Source: Corynespora cassiicola
Taxonomy: Eukaryota > Ascomycota > Dothideomycetes > Pleosporales > Corynesporascaceae
Assembly (NCBI GenBank): GCA_022059125.1
Contig: JAEUWY010000001.1
Span: forward strand, 3,968,001 to 4,032,000
DNA length: 64,000 bases
Direction of reading: 5' to 3'
Part shown: positions 63,411-64,000 of the stretch, piece by piece
Layout of the letters: each line of letters opens with the position of its first letter
Position numbering within the stretch: position 1 is the first letter of the stretch
Notes under the pieces: model-generated
Seen by the model: only the letters and a program-made list of their open reading frames with translations
What the model was told of the DNA's origin: nothing
Database searches by the model: none
Position numbers and translations under genes: made by a program

Positions 63411-64000
63411 ATGCCGTCGCAAGAGGCCAAGCTGCTGTCTGACTTCCTTCTCGCGCCTGCTTCCCTGCGCGACTTTGTGACTCTGCGGCAGTTCACCGAC
63501 ATCTTCCCCCAGAGCCTACGCGACAATCCTGCCATCCAAGATCTTTATCGCGAACTCCATAAGCTTCGCCAGGAGGACATGGACATTGTCCGCCAGGATG
63601 TCGTCAATGAGGTCAAGCGATCCAAGCAGATGAAGCGCGGCTATGCGCGCGAGAGACGTCAGGTCGACGATGCCAACGTCGCTGGTCTGGACCCAATTGC
63701 ACTCCAAATGGAGCAAGAGGTACCTTCGTGGTCTGTTCCATGCCACTGTCGCGCATTGCTAACTTTTCTCTAGCTTTCGGGCGGCAGATCTCGTAAGAAA
63801 GCTCACTCCCTCCAGACGGTCCATGCCAGCATCGAGGAGGCCTGCGAAAGCCTCGAGACACAAATTGCAGAACTAGAAGAGGAGAGCAGCAAAGGTCTCT
63901 CGGATGTTCAGGAGGCAGTGGGCGCGCTCAGCGACTTACGCCATGGCCGCTTTGCACCGTCTGCCAGCGGCGAGGACATCGGAGAGGAAGTTCTGGCTAC
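63411..64000 (+). CDS. Cnl2/NKP2-family kinetochore protein, truncated by the right edge
   Basis: Cnl2/Nkp2 proteins are inner-kinetochore (CCAN) subunits pairing with Nkp1/Fta4. Exon 1 is 63411-63719 and exon 2 starts at 63774 and runs off the window; the intron has a GCTAAC branch site. The start EAKLLSDFLLAPASLRDFVTL followed by FTDIFPQSLRDNPAIQDLYREL is the family signature, and RRQVDDANVAGLDPIALQME follows in the usual place. Exon 2 is a coiled coil (VHASIEEACESLETQIAELEEE). About 178 residues are visible, most of the expected protein. The in-frame region upstream of 63411 is promoter composition, so the first ATG after it (MPSQEAK) is preferred. Confidence 0.82.

Overview
The window is nuclear DNA from a filamentous ascomycete (Pezizomycotina; the gene content would suit a Dothideomycete, but that rank is inference). 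The evidence is short GT-AG introns of about 45-180 nt with CTAAC/CTAAT-like branch sites, genes on both strands with private promoters, and typical fungal families: CE5 esterase, CYP505, HET, HbrB, Cnl2/NKP2 and Gon7. I count 27 protein-coding genes, two of them cut by the window edges, plus one HET pseudogene. I see no rRNA, convincing tRNA, CRISPR array or intact transposon. All exon boundaries were read by eye from splice signals and checked for frame continuity.

Left part (1-20 kb) is accessory in character. It holds a sugar transporter cut by the left edge, an orphan JmjC-like protein with a duplicated C-terminal block, a 4-TM membrane protein, a CE5 esterase, a 68-residue secreted protein, and a HET-domain gene broken by in-frame stops and at least one frame change. 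A small unknown ORF, a cytochrome P450 and a secreted alpha/beta-hydrolase with a PKD-like tail follow. Intergenic DNA here is long and often AT-rich.

Middle part (19-48 kb) mixes conserved and niche genes. Conserved: a Ser-rich type I membrane protein, an ER thioredoxin-like protein, a mitochondrial ribosomal protein (MRP49/mL61 type) and GET2. Niche: a mitochondrial-looking lysine 2,3-aminomutase, a gene-free stretch of about 3.9 kb, and a divergent AYR1-like reductase/METTL7-like methyltransferase pair. These are followed by a carbonyl reductase, a self-sufficient CYP505 P450:reductase fusion, a secreted GMC oxidoreductase and a highly divergent secretory-pathway Hsp70.

Right part (48.7-64 kb) is dense and conserved: VPS39/VAM6 (HOPS), GON7 (KEOPS), HbrB/BIT61 (TORC2), a tail-anchored protein of unknown function, an ARMH3/UPF0588 homologue, nicotinamide riboside kinase, EAF3/MRG15 (NuA4 and Rpd3S) and the start of a Cnl2/NKP2 kinetochore protein. 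Several pairs are head-to-head within 0.4-0.5 kb and probably share promoters.

No biosynthetic cluster with a backbone enzyme is present. The best candidates for new biology are the Hsp70 with altered ATPase motifs and no lid, the fungal lysine 2,3-aminomutase, the JmjC-like orphan, the small secreted protein beside the CE5 esterase, and the unknown tail-anchored protein.
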